DNA of 64,000 nt from Microvelia longipes (lineage: Eukaryota > Arthropoda > Insecta > Hemiptera > Veliidae), in the NCBI GenBank assembly GCA_018340805.1, contig JACMZG010001914.1, positions 16,820,152 to 16,884,151 of the forward strand, written 5' to 3'. The position numbers and the translations under genes were made by a program. Each line of letters begins with the position of its first letter. The stretch's first letter is position 1. Below, piece after piece: positions 48,001 to 58,718 of the stretch. Below the pieces are notes generated by a model. That model did no database searches, was not told where the DNA came from, and saw only the letters and a list, made by a program, of their open reading frames with translations.

Positions 48001-49198
48001 GCGGGATTACAAGATTTCATATTTTAAATAAGACATAAGATAATAAGACATTTACTGACGTCTAATTTGGACTGGTTTTAAAAATGTTGACTCTCACCGA
48101 AATATATTTGAGTCTGGATAAAAGTAAGGAGGGGGTTGTTTAGCTCGGGTTAATAATACAATACACACATTTACCAAAAAGAATAAATATAATAAATTAT
48201 TTTGGTTTTAGGATTTTTTTGTGATGGCTTATATCAATTTGGCAACACTGCTTTAAAATACGGGTATCACAGAAAATGATATTTGTGTATTGGTTTTAAA
48301 AAGTAAAATTAATACAAAAATTGGTTGGGTCATAACGTCATAAACGTGGTGCAAGTATAGCATTATAGAATGTTAAACATTTGAAAAATAAAATTCTATT
48401 AAAGTAAATTTTCAATAACACTTATTTGCATTATAAAAATTTCTACTGTATAATTGTAAAATATGAATTCTATTTTCATTTCATCATATTTATAGAACAT
48501 TTTGAACTATTACAATTTTAATACAAAACTGACCAAGATATTCTTCTTACAAAAAGGATAGAACTGGTCAGACAAGTGAACTATTGCAGAAAAAAGGAAT
48601 TCTTAAACTATTTCGTCACGTCTTGACCCTTGGATCAAATTTATACAACGGGGTTATATCATACTTTTTTGTAAAAAAATTTAAAAATACATTTCTATTC
48701 GTTATTTTGTATCAAATGGATACTTCTTTACATAAGATTTTATATTATAATAAAATAGTCCCAATATTAAAAGTATTAATAATTTAAGATATTATAATTT
48801 GTATATTAAATAAAAAATTAACAACATTTGATGATATAAAACTCGGCAAAATTATTGTTTATTATAGAAATAAATTTTAGTCAGTAATACTAGGTATTAT
48901 AATAATCTAAAAGAGCATTCACAATAGCAGTAGAGGGGCGTTTTGAAGAATTTAAAGAATTAAGACAGAATTTAATTATCATAAGAATTTTAAACTGATA
49001 ATGATGGCTAACAGTTTAATAATGTAATAGGTTACAAATGTAACCTAATGCATATGTATGTCTACGTTCAACATAAAAAGAAAAAATATTATAACAATTA
49101 TTGTGATATTTACTTGAAAATAATCTATAAAAAATTGATTATGTCAATTAAATTATTAATTATAACAATTAAATTAGAGATTAATTACATTAACATAC
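48001..49198. other. AT-rich DNA, no feature seen
   Basis: The 67-codon frame 48584-48787 has no recognisable domain. Confidence 0.4.
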
Positions 49199-49199
49199 C

Positions 49200-49550
49200 G
49201 AGTCCGGTAGCTCAGCGGTAGAGCGCTCGCCTTTCGACCTGAAGAACGAGAGTTCAAATCCAGCCAGGGGAGGACCTTAATATGAGGCTATTCCTTGTAC
49301 TGTACTACAATCGGGAGGTCTTGAATTCAAGACTAGTCAACTTAGCCAGGTTTTACTTAGTTTCCTTGGCTGGTAATACGCAAATGCGGGGTTGGTTCCT
49401 GTTTCATCCGAAACTAGTCTGGATCTACTCCATTGTCCATAGTTTATGAAAAGTTAATATAAGGTTTTGTGGGCAAATGGAGATGCAGGTTGGAAAGATA
49501 TGCTTAGCCTTCGTATGTTCTAAAACTTAGTCAGTAAAAGTGAAGCCAGA
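49200..49550 (+). mobile_element. tRNA-derived SINE-like element
   Basis: 'ccggtagctcagcggtagag' is a good A box and D arm, and 'gagttcaaatccagcc' a good B box. However, the anticodon and T stems do not pair, so this is not a working tRNA. Downstream sequence including 'gcggggttggttcctgtttc' may be the SINE body. The 3' edge is uncertain. Confidence 0.55.
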
Positions 49551-49689
49551 AAAAGAATAACGTAAGTGACTAGGAACGGAGTGCTCGATTCAGTAACACT
49601 GCGGAACTTTGACTTTCAGTTCAGGGCTAAAGAATGAGTTTGTGCACACTGATATAGGGGTTGCTAGAGTTCTTTGTTAGGTGGCACTG

Positions 49690-49880
49690 GACTAGTCAGA
49701 GCGGTGAGCCTAGCCAGAGTCTGGTGATGCTAGAGGAGCTGATGCGATTGGTGAAACTGGTTAAACGAGGGTGGGCCAAGTGAGACTAATATGATTAGAG
49801 AAGCTAGTAAGACTAGATGAACTAAGCATACTGTGAACAAGTATTCGGTGCTAGCCAGAGTGGTGAGCGTAGCCAGAGTC
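49690..49880. repeat. Degenerate direct repeat
   Basis: 'gagcctagccagagtct' near 49706 recurs as 'gagcgtagccagagtct' near 49865, with related short pieces between. Confidence 0.5.
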
Positions 49881-49956
49881 TAACTGGTCTAGATTAATTC
49901 ACTAGATTAATTCACTTTATCTGTTAGAAAAATGCGGTAAAGTATCCTTTATTGGG

Positions 49957-50856
49957 TGTTAAGTTATGTAACATGTTTGATTTTAGTTTTATGAGTTTAT
50001 TTCTTGATCCTACATAAGGTTACATTAAGAGGTCCTACTTCTCTTAGATAATTAGATTATCCCTTTACCTCCATCTTTGAATCTGTTTCTATAGATGTTA
50101 TTGAAAATAATCTTTCTTTTATGATTTCGTTTCCTTATTTCTGGCTAACTGGCCTTTATAATCTTCGATATTTGCAATGGCTGACATCCTCCCAGATGTC
50201 TACCACCACCTTCCAGCTCTCTTTGTTATGGAATAAACACTTCAACTTCTCCATGATTTTGGAGTTAGTTCAAGTCTAACACCAGCCTTGTGAGTGTTTA
50301 AAGAAGCCTCTTTACACTATTTCGATTTTCCTTATACTTCGAACCAACCGTTAGACTTAGCTCAAGTTTTGCTCCTCTTTAAGTGCAGTGCTTAATTAGA
50401 GTAATTAACCAAACCTTCCGTGCCGTTGCTGCCACCCGGTTTAGCGTCGGTTACCGTATTGTGCTGTTACAACTGTTATACAGCGTTACCAATCTTTAGT
50501 GCTTGTTTGTGCACACAGGATTTACCTCACCATACTACCACCATTCTACCATCATTCTACAACCAGGCCAGATTCACCTCTTATATTTTAATAACTATTG
50601 GATCCCTTTAACCAATTACTTTGCCATTGCCATCATTATTAGTATCTATGCCATTTCATCTGTTTTTTTTTTTAATTAAAAATCATTTTACAAAAGGACT
50701 CTAAACCTAATCATTATTTTATAATTTGTGTAATGCCTAAATCTGATTTGTCTTATTTTAAGGGTAAAATATATATGTTTAAAACTAGCCTCCTTGTTTG
50801 TTGTATTATTTATCCATTTTATTTTATTTTAATATACAGTCCTCTTACCACCAACA
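49957..50856 (+). repeat. 5' LTR
   Basis: 900 bp, nearly identical to 55416-56317. Differences include single-base indels near 50075, 50097 and 50550 and a changed T run near 50668. The ORFs at 50420 and 50733 inside it are mirrored in the other LTR and are not genes. Confidence 0.93.
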
Positions 50857-50862
50857 TATTTT

Positions 50863-50880
50863 TGGTCCGTTCGAGCCAAG
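50863..50880 (+). promoter_or_regulatory. Putative primer-binding site
   Basis: 'tggtccgttcgagccaag' begins with TGG six bases after the LTR end, as expected for pairing with a tRNA 3' CCA end. The tRNA is not identified. Confidence 0.5.
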
Positions 50881-52308
50881 GGATATTTTTAATTATTTTA
50901 ATTGTCTTGTATAACCACAATATATATCCCAAGTCCTCTGTTTAGTTTATGTGGTTTACTAAGATTTTAATTTTAATGATTTATTATCCAAAATATATTT
51001 TTCCCAGCTTAAATGTGTAAGTGTGTAAAGTGTAATTTGTTCTTTTTAAGTTTTTCAAAGACAATAATTTGTGTTTTAGCCTTCTTATAAACAGATTCCT
51101 ATTTTAATTGTCCTATATTGGCTTTGCCATTTTATTTTTTACATTTACATTGCATTTTATATTTACATTTACTTGAAATGCTAAATATAAATTGACAATT
51201 ATATTTAGCATTTCAAGAAAAGTTTTGCTTTAGTTTCCCTATCCGTTTCAAGTTCCTATTTATTGTTATTTTATTTTTTATCCATTTTTATAGTAATTGT
51301 TTCATCCTTTGTAACTACAACTTTCCTATTTATTGTAATTGACATTGTCCTATTCATTGCTATTGTAATTTTTCCATCCATTGTAATTACAACTTTCCTA
51401 CCCATTGTAATTGCAACTTGCCTATTTATTGTAATGACATTTTCCTATACATTGTATTATATTTTTTCCATCCATTTATATTTTAGCACACCAATTCCAT
51501 GTTTTGTTGTAAGTTTCTAACCTATTTTTATGTCATTTATCAACCTTTTTTATTGTAAATTTCCCAGCTATTTTTATTGTAATTTCCTAACCCATTTTTT
51601 TGTATTCCGATCCATTTCATGAATTATTCAAATTTTATTAAGTTTTACTTTTCCAAATCCAAATTATTCTAACTTCCAATCTTTTGTTTTATTATTCCAA
51701 TTAGTATTTTATTTACTAATTTCTCACTCTTATTGTTTCTTTAATTTCCTTATCCGTTCTTATTTTTAATTTGCCTATTTATATAATTTTATTTTATTGC
51801 CTATGTTGATATATTCCCCATCTATTTTCATTTGAACTTGCCTATTTATCCCTTTTGATTGCAAGTTACAAATCTATTTTTACTTTACCTATTCATAATT
51901 TTTATTTATTTCCTATCCATTTTTATCTTCGTTGCCTTCATAATGAGCATAAAAGAGTCAAATTTAGGTTTTGAAATCCCTCTTCTTTATCTAGGTAACC
52001 CACAAGAAAACCTACCTCCTAATCTACCTCTTAATCCCATTATATTTCTTTTGAGTTCAAACCAACAAAGTTCTTTGTTGATATAACGTCCAAAATACGA
52101 ATAGTAGAGCCCAGCTTAAAATTTTGAGTGGGGATGTGAACCAAATGTAACATGGGTAAACGTGTCATAAAAGATGTGATTAAAACTTTCCAATGAATTT
52201 TAAAGGGATGTTGGCAGTTAAATATGCTCCAAAAAGAAGTATTTGTCTCTTTCCTTGCCACCCAGTCCAGTGCTATCCTAGCACATCGAAGGATCTATTT
52301 TCCTTTAG
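50881..52308 (+). other. Long untranslated leader of the BEL-like element
   Basis: From about 51255 to 51930 the leader is a degenerate pyrimidine-rich repeat, e.g. 'cctatttattgtaattgaca', 'tttcctacccattgtaattg'. No coding region is supported; frames at 51263 and 51859 are low-complexity hydrophobic readings of that repeat. TAG at 52306-52308 directly precedes the ORF. Confidence 0.6.
51172..51217 (+). other. Perfect 19-bp hairpin in the leader
   Basis: CTTGAAATGCTAAATATAA (51172-51190) pairs fully with 51199-51217 around an 8-base loop. It would form in the genomic RNA. A packaging or translation role is only a guess. Confidence 0.8.
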
Positions 52309-55300
52309 ATGAAGACAACCCAGAACCTATGCCGATTTAATACCAATTTTGATATTACCCAGTTCGAGTTAGAACTCAAGTCTACTATGTCTTCGCCTGT
52401 ACCCTCTCCTCTTCCAAGTCCTTCCTTTATAGACCAAGCCTATTGTGACCAGATGTTTGATCCCAACACCCGAGCTAATAGATCCAACCCACCATATTTT
52501 GATGTGCCTGTGTTTAAAGGTGATAAATCCGAATGGCCTAAATTTAAACAAGTGTTTAAATCCATTGTCCATGATAATCCTAGTGTTCCTATTTCCGAAA
52601 AATTCTATTGTTTGTCTACCAAATTAAAAGGTGAACCTTCAGCCTTAATTTCCTCCTATGCCTTAGAAGAATCTACGTATAGTGAAGCATGGGATGCTTT
52701 ACTTAAAAACTATGACCAAAGAGCACCAGCCAAACCCCAATTTGACAAATCTTCTCCCAGTAAGATTTGTAAGCTTACTTCAGCTAATATTGAACCAGGG
52801 TCAACTAATAAGCTAAATAGCCTTAAGCCTAAAAAGTCTAATTATCCTTTTACAGTTGAAGCCGCTCCTTATAGTTGTAAGTCACTTAATGCTAAGCAAA
52901 TCCCTGCTTATGCTAATAAGTTGACACCTTGCTGTTGCAATCGATGTCACTTACTTTACCTATGTCCTAAATTCAAAGAGCTATCTATTAAAAATCGTTG
53001 GAGTTTTGTTAAAGGCCAAAAAATCTGTTTTTGTTGTTTCCGATCTCATAGAGTTTTACATTGTACTTCCCTTAAGCGCTGTATGGTTAATGAATGTGGA
53101 TTAAAGCACCACAGTCTCCTCCATAAACATTACTCCAAACAAAGTCTCCCTCCTATGCAATCCAATGGCAATCATCCTCCTAACCTAAAGCCTACTGTCG
53201 CACATGCTATAGAACCTCCTAATACTTTATCCAATCCTTTTGTTGTTAATAACTATGATCGTTTTACCCAAGTCCCTTTTAGCACTGTTAATGTATTTAC
53301 CAATGTTAAATGGTATAATTTACAACCGATGATACTGGTGATTGATAGCTGTGCCCATTTTTCCTTAATTTCCGCTAATTGTGCTAAACACCTTGGTGTA
53401 TCCTCCCAAGTTTCTTTTCAAGGATCTGGTTTAATGCCACTTCCTAAGGTCCGAGAAAAATTGAACTGCACTCTTGTTTCAAGAATTGATCCTAGTAAAA
53501 GATTAGAATCAAGTTTATTAATTGATCTTGATACCTTTGGTAGTAATATGCCAACTTCTCCACTCAATCCTATTTCAACCAATGTTTCGACTAGCAATCT
53601 CGCTAATCTCTTTTTTTGGAATCCTTGCCCAATAGATTTTCTTCTTGGTGCAGATTTTTACCTTAAAATCCTATGTACCGTCCCTCTTCCTAAAGGTGAA
53701 AATAGTTTTAGTGCTATTTCTACTGTCTTTGGTAAATTCCTAATAAGCCCTATCCAAGTCAGCCAAGAAAATTATTGTATTAGTTTCATATCCTCTCCGT
53801 CATGCGAATCCATGTTTATTCCTAATCAAACACCGGAGGAAACCTTACCTTATCCTATACCTTCCAAAGAAACCCCTGATCAAAATGTTGTTCCACATAA
53901 TGGCCAGTGTGCCAATGTGATTCCTCAAGTTCCAATTCTAACCAAGGATATTTGTCCAAATCTTAATATGACTAGGTTTGTACCGAAGTCACTTCCATCT
54001 TGTTGCTCTAATATAAAGACATCCAATAAAGTTTCCATTCCTTCCTCAATTTCAAATGTTTCCACAATTGATCTACCTGAAAGTATTATTTATGAATCCT
54101 CTTTTAATAACTATTCCTCTGAGAAATTTCCTCCTCCAAACAAAGATGAATCCGCCATACTTCCCAAACTTAAGGTTAAGTTTTTATTTGACTGTTTCCA
54201 GGCTAATAAATACTTTTCTTATGCTGAATCGTCTCTATGTTTTGATTTGCCTTATTATTCCCCCTCTTATGTCTTTGAAGTCAAACACTGTAAAACTTTG
54301 TTTGATGAAGTTAACTCTAGTGAGAATACTCCAGTCCGTATCTTAATACCTTCTGCAGATGAGAACGAGATGTTTTCTTATTGCCATTTATTCTCAACTA
54401 CAATGTTTACTTATACTAATCATAACTATTCCAATTTTCTATTCTCCTGTTCTATTAGTATCTCCTTAGACTCTAACCTGGAGTTATTAACTCCCTTTGT
54501 AAGCATTTTATTTTTGGATATTAGTACGGTACTTAATGAGGTTACCAACCTCCTCAACTTTCCTAGCCAATCCTGCTTTATTTATTTCTTTAACTCAAAG
54601 TCATCCCAGATATTGAATTTCCAAATTCAGCTAAAGTCTATAATGGAAGCCTTTTATTTCAATTATAACTTTATTCAACTTAATAGTTATTATAATACTC
54701 AATATTTAACTAGCCATTTTGAAAAGGTAACCTTCTGTGATGCTATTATTGAAGTGTTCGTTGATCTTTCCAATGTTAAATTGACCTCATCAAATGATGA
54801 ATTCATCTTATCCGTCATTCAGCCCAAACTCATCCTAGCACCTTCCATTCCTCAACGTCTCCTACACTTTCCACTCTTTTCTTATGGTAATGTGAACCCC
54901 TTTAGCTCCAACTGTTATGATCACCTTGTTTCTAGCCCTTCCTTGTGTTTCTCAATTCTTAAATACCATCAAATGTTATCCTTCCTTATAGTTTATATGT
55001 TATTTCAGATCCTTTGTGATTTCCAAACCTGCTTCCAGGGCCTAGTACCTCCAGGAAACCTTTTCTTCTTTCCCAAGTGTTTTATTTTCTTATGCTGTAT
55101 ATTTACTGGTTGTCCTTTTGCTCACCTTCCCCTAGGTATTCTCAGGGTGGGCGGACATTACAATACCATGGTTGATCCTAACTTAGTTTATCCTCCATCC
55201 ATTCCTAACCCTATTGATATCAAAGTTTTCCAAGTCAGTACCCATCCAGGTTTTTCCACATGTATCCTAAGCTTCCCTCTCCTCCTCATAGTTATTATTG

Positions 55301-55476
55301 TTAGATACGTTTATAGCCAAAATGGATCCACCACCTGTCCATGGCGCCCAACTTGGGGCCATCCAATTGTTCCTCGCACCTCTTGTAAAGCGATACCCGC
55401 TTTAGGTGGGCGGAATGTTAATTTATGTAACATGTTTGATTTTAGTTTTATGAGTTTATTTCTTGATCCTACATAA
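52309..55476 (+). CDS. BEL-type Gag-protease ORF with long unassigned C-terminal part
   Basis: 1055 codons. The ATG at 52309 follows an in-frame TAG; Met27 (52387) is an alternative start. Residues about 61-138 resemble the BEL Gag domain (DUF1759-like): 'FKGDKSEWPKFKQVF', 'SEKFYCLSTKLKGEPS', 'EAWDALLKNY'. Residues 208-275 carry two zinc-knuckle-like Cys/His clusters (CCCNRCHLLYLCPKF; CFCCFRSHRVLHC; CGLKHHSLLH). Residues 344-455 resemble the BEL aspartic protease (DUF1758-like), ending 'PIDFLLGADFYLKIL', but the active-site triplet reads D-S-C at 346-348 where D-S/T-G is expected, so activity is doubtful. Residues about 520-1055 show no YxDD, RNase H or integrase motif; they contain hydrophobic stretches at about 889-935 and 985-1003. 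The ORF ends inside the 3' LTR. The absence of stops over 3.2 kb suggests recent selection or recent origin. Confidence 0.85.
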   Translation: MKTTQNLCRFNTNFDITQFELELKSTMSSPVPSPLPSPSFIDQAYCDQMFDPNTRANRSNPPYFDVPVFKGDKSEWPKFKQVFKSIVHDNPSVPISEKFYCLSTKLKGEPSALISSYALEESTYSEAWDALLKNYDQRAPAKPQFDKSSPSKICKLTSANIEPGSTNKLNSLKPKKSNYPFTVEAAPYSCKSLNAKQIPAYANKLTPCCCNRCHLLYLCPKFKELSIKNRWSFVKGQKICFCCFRSHRVLHCTSLKRCMVNECGLKHHSLLHKHYSKQSLPPMQSNGNHPPNLKPTVAHAIEPPNTLSNPFVVNNYDRFTQVPFSTVNVFTNVKWYNLQPMILVIDSCAHFSLISANCAKHLGVSSQVSFQGSGLMPLPKVREKLNCTLVSRIDPSKRLESSLLIDLDTFGSNMPTSPLNPISTNVSTSNLANLFFWNPCPIDFLLGADFYLKILCTVPLPKGENSFSAISTVFGKFLISPIQVSQENYCISFISSPSCESMFIPNQTPEETLPYPIPSKETPDQNVVPHNGQCANVIPQVPILTKDICPNLNMTRFVPKSLPSCCSNIKTSNKVSIPSSISNVSTIDLPESIIYESSFNNYSSEKFPPPNKDESAILPKLKVKFLFDCFQANKYFSYAESSLCFDLPYYSPSYVFEVKHCKTLFDEVNSSENTPVRILIPSADENEMFSYCHLFSTTMFTYTNHNYSNFLFSCSISISLDSNLELLTPFVSILFLDISTVLNEVTNLLNFPSQSCFIYFFNSKSSQILNFQIQLKSIMEAFYFNYNFIQLNSYYNTQYLTSHFEKVTFCDAIIEVFVDLSNVKLTSSNDEFILSVIQPKLILAPSIPQRLLHFPLFSYGNVNPFSSNCYDHLVSSPSLCFSILKYHQMLSFLIVYMLFQILCDFQTCFQGLVPPGNLFFFPKCFIFLCCIFTGCPFAHLPLGILRVGGHYNTMVDPNLVYPPSIPNPIDIKVFQVSTHPGFSTCILSFPLLLIVIIVRYVYSQNGSTTCPWRPTWGHPIVPRTSCKAIPALGGRNVNLCNMFDFSFMSLFLDPT
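55405..55415 (+). promoter_or_regulatory. Polypurine tract
   Basis: 'aggtgggcggaa' ends directly at the 3' LTR start and is the likely plus-strand primer. It is interrupted by T and C, so only moderately typical. Confidence 0.55.
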
Positions 55477-56317
55477 GGTTACATTAAGAGGTCCTACTTC
55501 TCTTAGATAATTAGATTATCCCTTTACCTCCATCTTTTGAATCTGTTTCTATAGATGTTTATTGAAAATAATCTTTCTTTTATGATTTCGTTTCCTTATT
55601 TCTGGCTAACTGGCCTTTATAATCTTCGATATTTGCAATGGCTGACATCCTCCCAGATGTCTACCACCACCTTCCAGCTCTCTTTGTTATGGAATAAACC
55701 CTTCAACTTCTCCATGATTTTGGAGTTAGTTCAAGTCTAACACCAGCCTTGTGAGTGTTTAAAGAAGCCTCTTTACACTATTTCGATTTTCCTTATACTT
55801 CGAACCAACCGTTAGACTTAGCTCAAGTTTTGCTCCTCTTTAAGTGCAGTGCTTAATTAGAGTAATTAACCAAACCTTCCGTGCCGTTGCTGCCACCCGG
55901 TTTAGCGTCGGTTACCGTATTGTGCTGTTACAACTGTTATACAGCGTTACCAATCTTTAGTGCTTGTTTGTGCACACAGGATTTACCTCACCATACTACC
56001 ACCATTCTACACCATCATTCTACAACCAGGCCAGATTCACCTCTTATATTTTAATAACTATTGGATCCCTTCAACCAATTACTTTGCCATTGCCATCATT
56101 ATTAGTATCTATGCCATTTCATCTGTTTTTTTTAATTAATATCATTTTACAAAAGGACTCTAAACCTAATCATTATTTTATAATTTGTGTAATGCCTAAA
56201 TCTGATTTGTCTTATTTTAAGGGTAAAATATTATATGTTTAAAACTAGCCTCCTTGTTTGTTGTATTTATTTATCCATTTTATTTTATTTTAATATACAG
56301 TCCTCTTACCACCAATA
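55416..56317 (+). repeat. 3' LTR
   Basis: 902 bp; begins TGTTAATTTATG and ends ACCAATA before the TTGGG duplication. Provides the stop codon of the inner ORF at 55474-55476. Confidence 0.93.
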
Positions 56318-56322
56318 TTGGG

Positions 56323-57150
56323 TGTTATACCCACCTTTTTAACGAAGGGGCTTGAGTGCATGTAATAACAAACTTGGAGCATGCGCTCAATAAAATAAAA
56401 TTATAAATAAAAAAAAAACTGTGGACAAGTCATATGTACCGCTATGTACGGAGGGTGTGCTTCCTATGATTGAGTGTGTACAAACTCTGGGGTGGACTAG
56501 TTGAGTGAGACTTGAGTGAGGGGAAAACGCTAATATGCCCTACGAGTTTAAGCGTAAAAAATGGAATTACAGAATTACAACTATGCACTTAAAAAGTATT
56601 CGCGAATCCCTCTAATATTTCAAACAGAAGTCTGAAATTTAGAAGAATTGCCAATATCGTTTAATTTCTCAAGACTAGAACCTGCAGACGTTGATAATCA
56701 GCTTTCTCGATGACCTCTTGTTTAACCTGGGATTTCAAAAACCTAACTAAGCACATTATTTCAGTGAATTCTTAAAACACCATTATAAATAAGTTTATAA
56801 CATCCACAAAACTAACTATTATAAAACATCGTGTAATTTTGTCTTAATCCATCCTCGAAATTCTGATAATGTCCTAATATGGATCCAAAGGTAATAAATA
56901 TGCGTCATCTTCTGACGAAAATTCCCTATAAGCAATCAATAAACAACCTTTCTGTTAAATTATAAATGTTATACAATTTTTGACCGAAAGAATATAATTA
57001 TGCAACAGTCAGCTAGAAGTGTAATAAATAAATTGCTATCTGGGAACTGTTCCATCACTCGACATTTATTTATCAAATTCATTTATTAATTAATTGCAGT
57101 GACATCTAATTTCTAAAATATTTGAATTCTCAAAATTTAACTTTCTTTAT
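56323..57150. other. No clear feature
   Basis: Original flank of the LTR element. An AATAAAATAAAA run lies near 56390. No exon or repeat recognised. Confidence 0.4.
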
Positions 57151-57159
57151 TTGTCGCAG

Positions 57160-57342
57160 ACTCAAAATTTGAAAGAAAATATAAATGCTGACGACAACAA
57201 AATAATGCCGACGACTCCAGGGTCTTTCGAATTACGATATTTAAGCAATATAACAAAACTTGTAGCATTTAACACTGAAGTTTGTGCAATTTTGATGATA
57301 CTTATGGATGTATTTAGGGAATCTACGCGTAGCAAAAAATGA
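57160..57342 (+). CDS. Candidate 3'-terminal coding exon, unassigned
   Basis: Sixty codons and TGA, following a pyrimidine-rich 'ctttctttatttgtcgcag' that reads as a splice acceptor; phase 0. The frame has no ATG near the acceptor and a balanced composition, unlike the low-complexity frames around it. The C-terminal part is hydrophobic then basic (ILMILMDVFRESTRSKK). No upstream exon was found in the window and no family recognised. It might be a chance frame. It is not inside any repeat I could identify. Confidence 0.3.
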   Translation, partial: TQNLKENINADDNKIMPTTPGSFELRYLSNITKLVAFNTEVCAILMILMDVFRESTRSKK

Positions 57343-57685
57343 AGATATGTGACGTCACAAAATCACTAGGTAAATATTATCAAGTAAAAGCATAAAGATC
57401 ACCGATCATGTAACCTACGTAAAAATTGTGGAGTAAACAGTAAATGCTGGTCAACAAGGGAAACGACTGCAGCGCTGGGTGTCCACTACGGACAAATGAG
57501 AAACTAAAGAGTTAAATTTGCACGTTAATCCCGCGTTTTTACTAACTAAACATGTGCACAATTAAATTTTATATTTACAACGAGAGCTCACTTAATATCA
57601 TAAAAGCTCGAGTTGTATCGTTTCAAACAATCCATTGTGAAGTACATTATAATTAAGCCCTTAAGATACCGAATGCACAGTCAAC

Positions 57686-58442
57686 CATAGATAAACAATA
57701 TTAACATAGATGGCTCACTCAAAGATTTTTTTAAAAAAAATAGTTGATGGATGCAGGAGGCTCAAGTAGTCAGTCTAGTGTGGAGCGCGAACTGTCAGAA
57801 ATTTTTATTTCTGTCATTTTTATTTATTTATTTTTATTCAACCAAACAACGAGCTGTTGAGGGTAATCAAGTCTTTCCATCCGCTTTTCAGCGCGCTAGA
57901 ATGATGAGGAGTCGATGGATGAGTGAACAAGCTCTATAAGAAATTCGTATAAATTGGTAAAAAGTGAAATTTAATTTCTCACTCTTACTTCACCCATACT
58001 GTCGTCCCCCTGGATTTGCCTTTAATGTCGAGTTTCAATTTTTGTTTGTTTCCTTCACTTATCCCGTTGCGCCAACCCGAGATGTTATATTCAGATAGCC
58101 AAATTTAAATCTTAAGTCTAAAACACTGAAAAATAATTATTGTATTTTTTTAAGAAAACGATGGTGCTGCTTCGCGTGATGAGGCCCAAGTTTTGAAAAC
58201 AAACTAATCGCGAATACTACAGCATACCATAGATCTTTGTTTACTTTTATTTTATTTTTACTAACGATTGGCAACTGTTTGTATTTAAAAATACTCGCAC
58301 AATCTAGTAGAGAATAGTGCAAAATATATTTTTTACTACTAGGCTCTTCAGACTCAGTGATGAGGCCCCAACTTAAATAAACTGTTATTGAGTGTTCCTA
58401 CTAACTCGGGAGTGAACATCTATGTTATATTGTTTATCTATG
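57686..58442. mobile_element. 757-bp TIR element, copy 1 (P- or hAT-like)
   Basis: Terminal inverted repeats of about 30 bp start CATAGATAAACAATATTAAC at the left; the right end is the complement with one base missing. Flanking 8-mers are cagtcaac and cagtcact, 6 of 8 matching. About 90% similar to 58719-59473. 8-bp target duplications occur in P and hAT superfamilies. No transposase ORF; frames at 57751 and 58137 are not intact in copy 2. Confidence 0.85.
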
Positions 58443-58718
58443 CAGTCACTTAAACAAATAAGAACAAATAAAAATATATTAATTGATAATTTTGAAATCA
58501 ATTTAGTCATGATTATGTTTTGACAGTTATATTACAGCTGAAATGAAAAATATTGGTTGCCCAGCAACCTACTACGAAACCAATAATACAAAACCTAGTT
58601 AAAATACATTATTTTTCTAAGGAAGAAAAAAAACACAAGTACAAATGTGTTTTGACATAAATAGTAAATAGTTCATATTTTAGCCACAAGAGTTGCCACT
58701 CAGCACAGACAGTATAAC

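Larger units (their letters stand above)
49957..56317 (+). mobile_element. BEL/Pao-like LTR retrotransposon, non-autonomous
   Basis: 6361 bp. LTRs of 900 and 902 bp start TGTTAA and end ACCAACA or ACCAATA. A 5-bp target duplication TTGGG flanks it (49952-49956 and 56318-56322). A primer-binding-like TGG lies after the left LTR and a purine tract before the right LTR. The inner ORF has BEL-type gag and protease-like regions. Reverse transcriptase, RNase H and integrase were not found, so it probably relied on a related autonomous element. The LTRs differ at only about 10 places, mostly indels, so the insertion is young. Confidence 0.92.

Noticed and set aside
49203..49280. Possible functional tRNA gene
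   Set aside because: A and B boxes are good, but the anticodon stem and T stem do not pair, so a SINE head is more likely.
50420..50945. Short frames after 50.4 kb
   Set aside because: They lie in or at the edge of the 5' LTR and recur in the 3' LTR; no independent gene.
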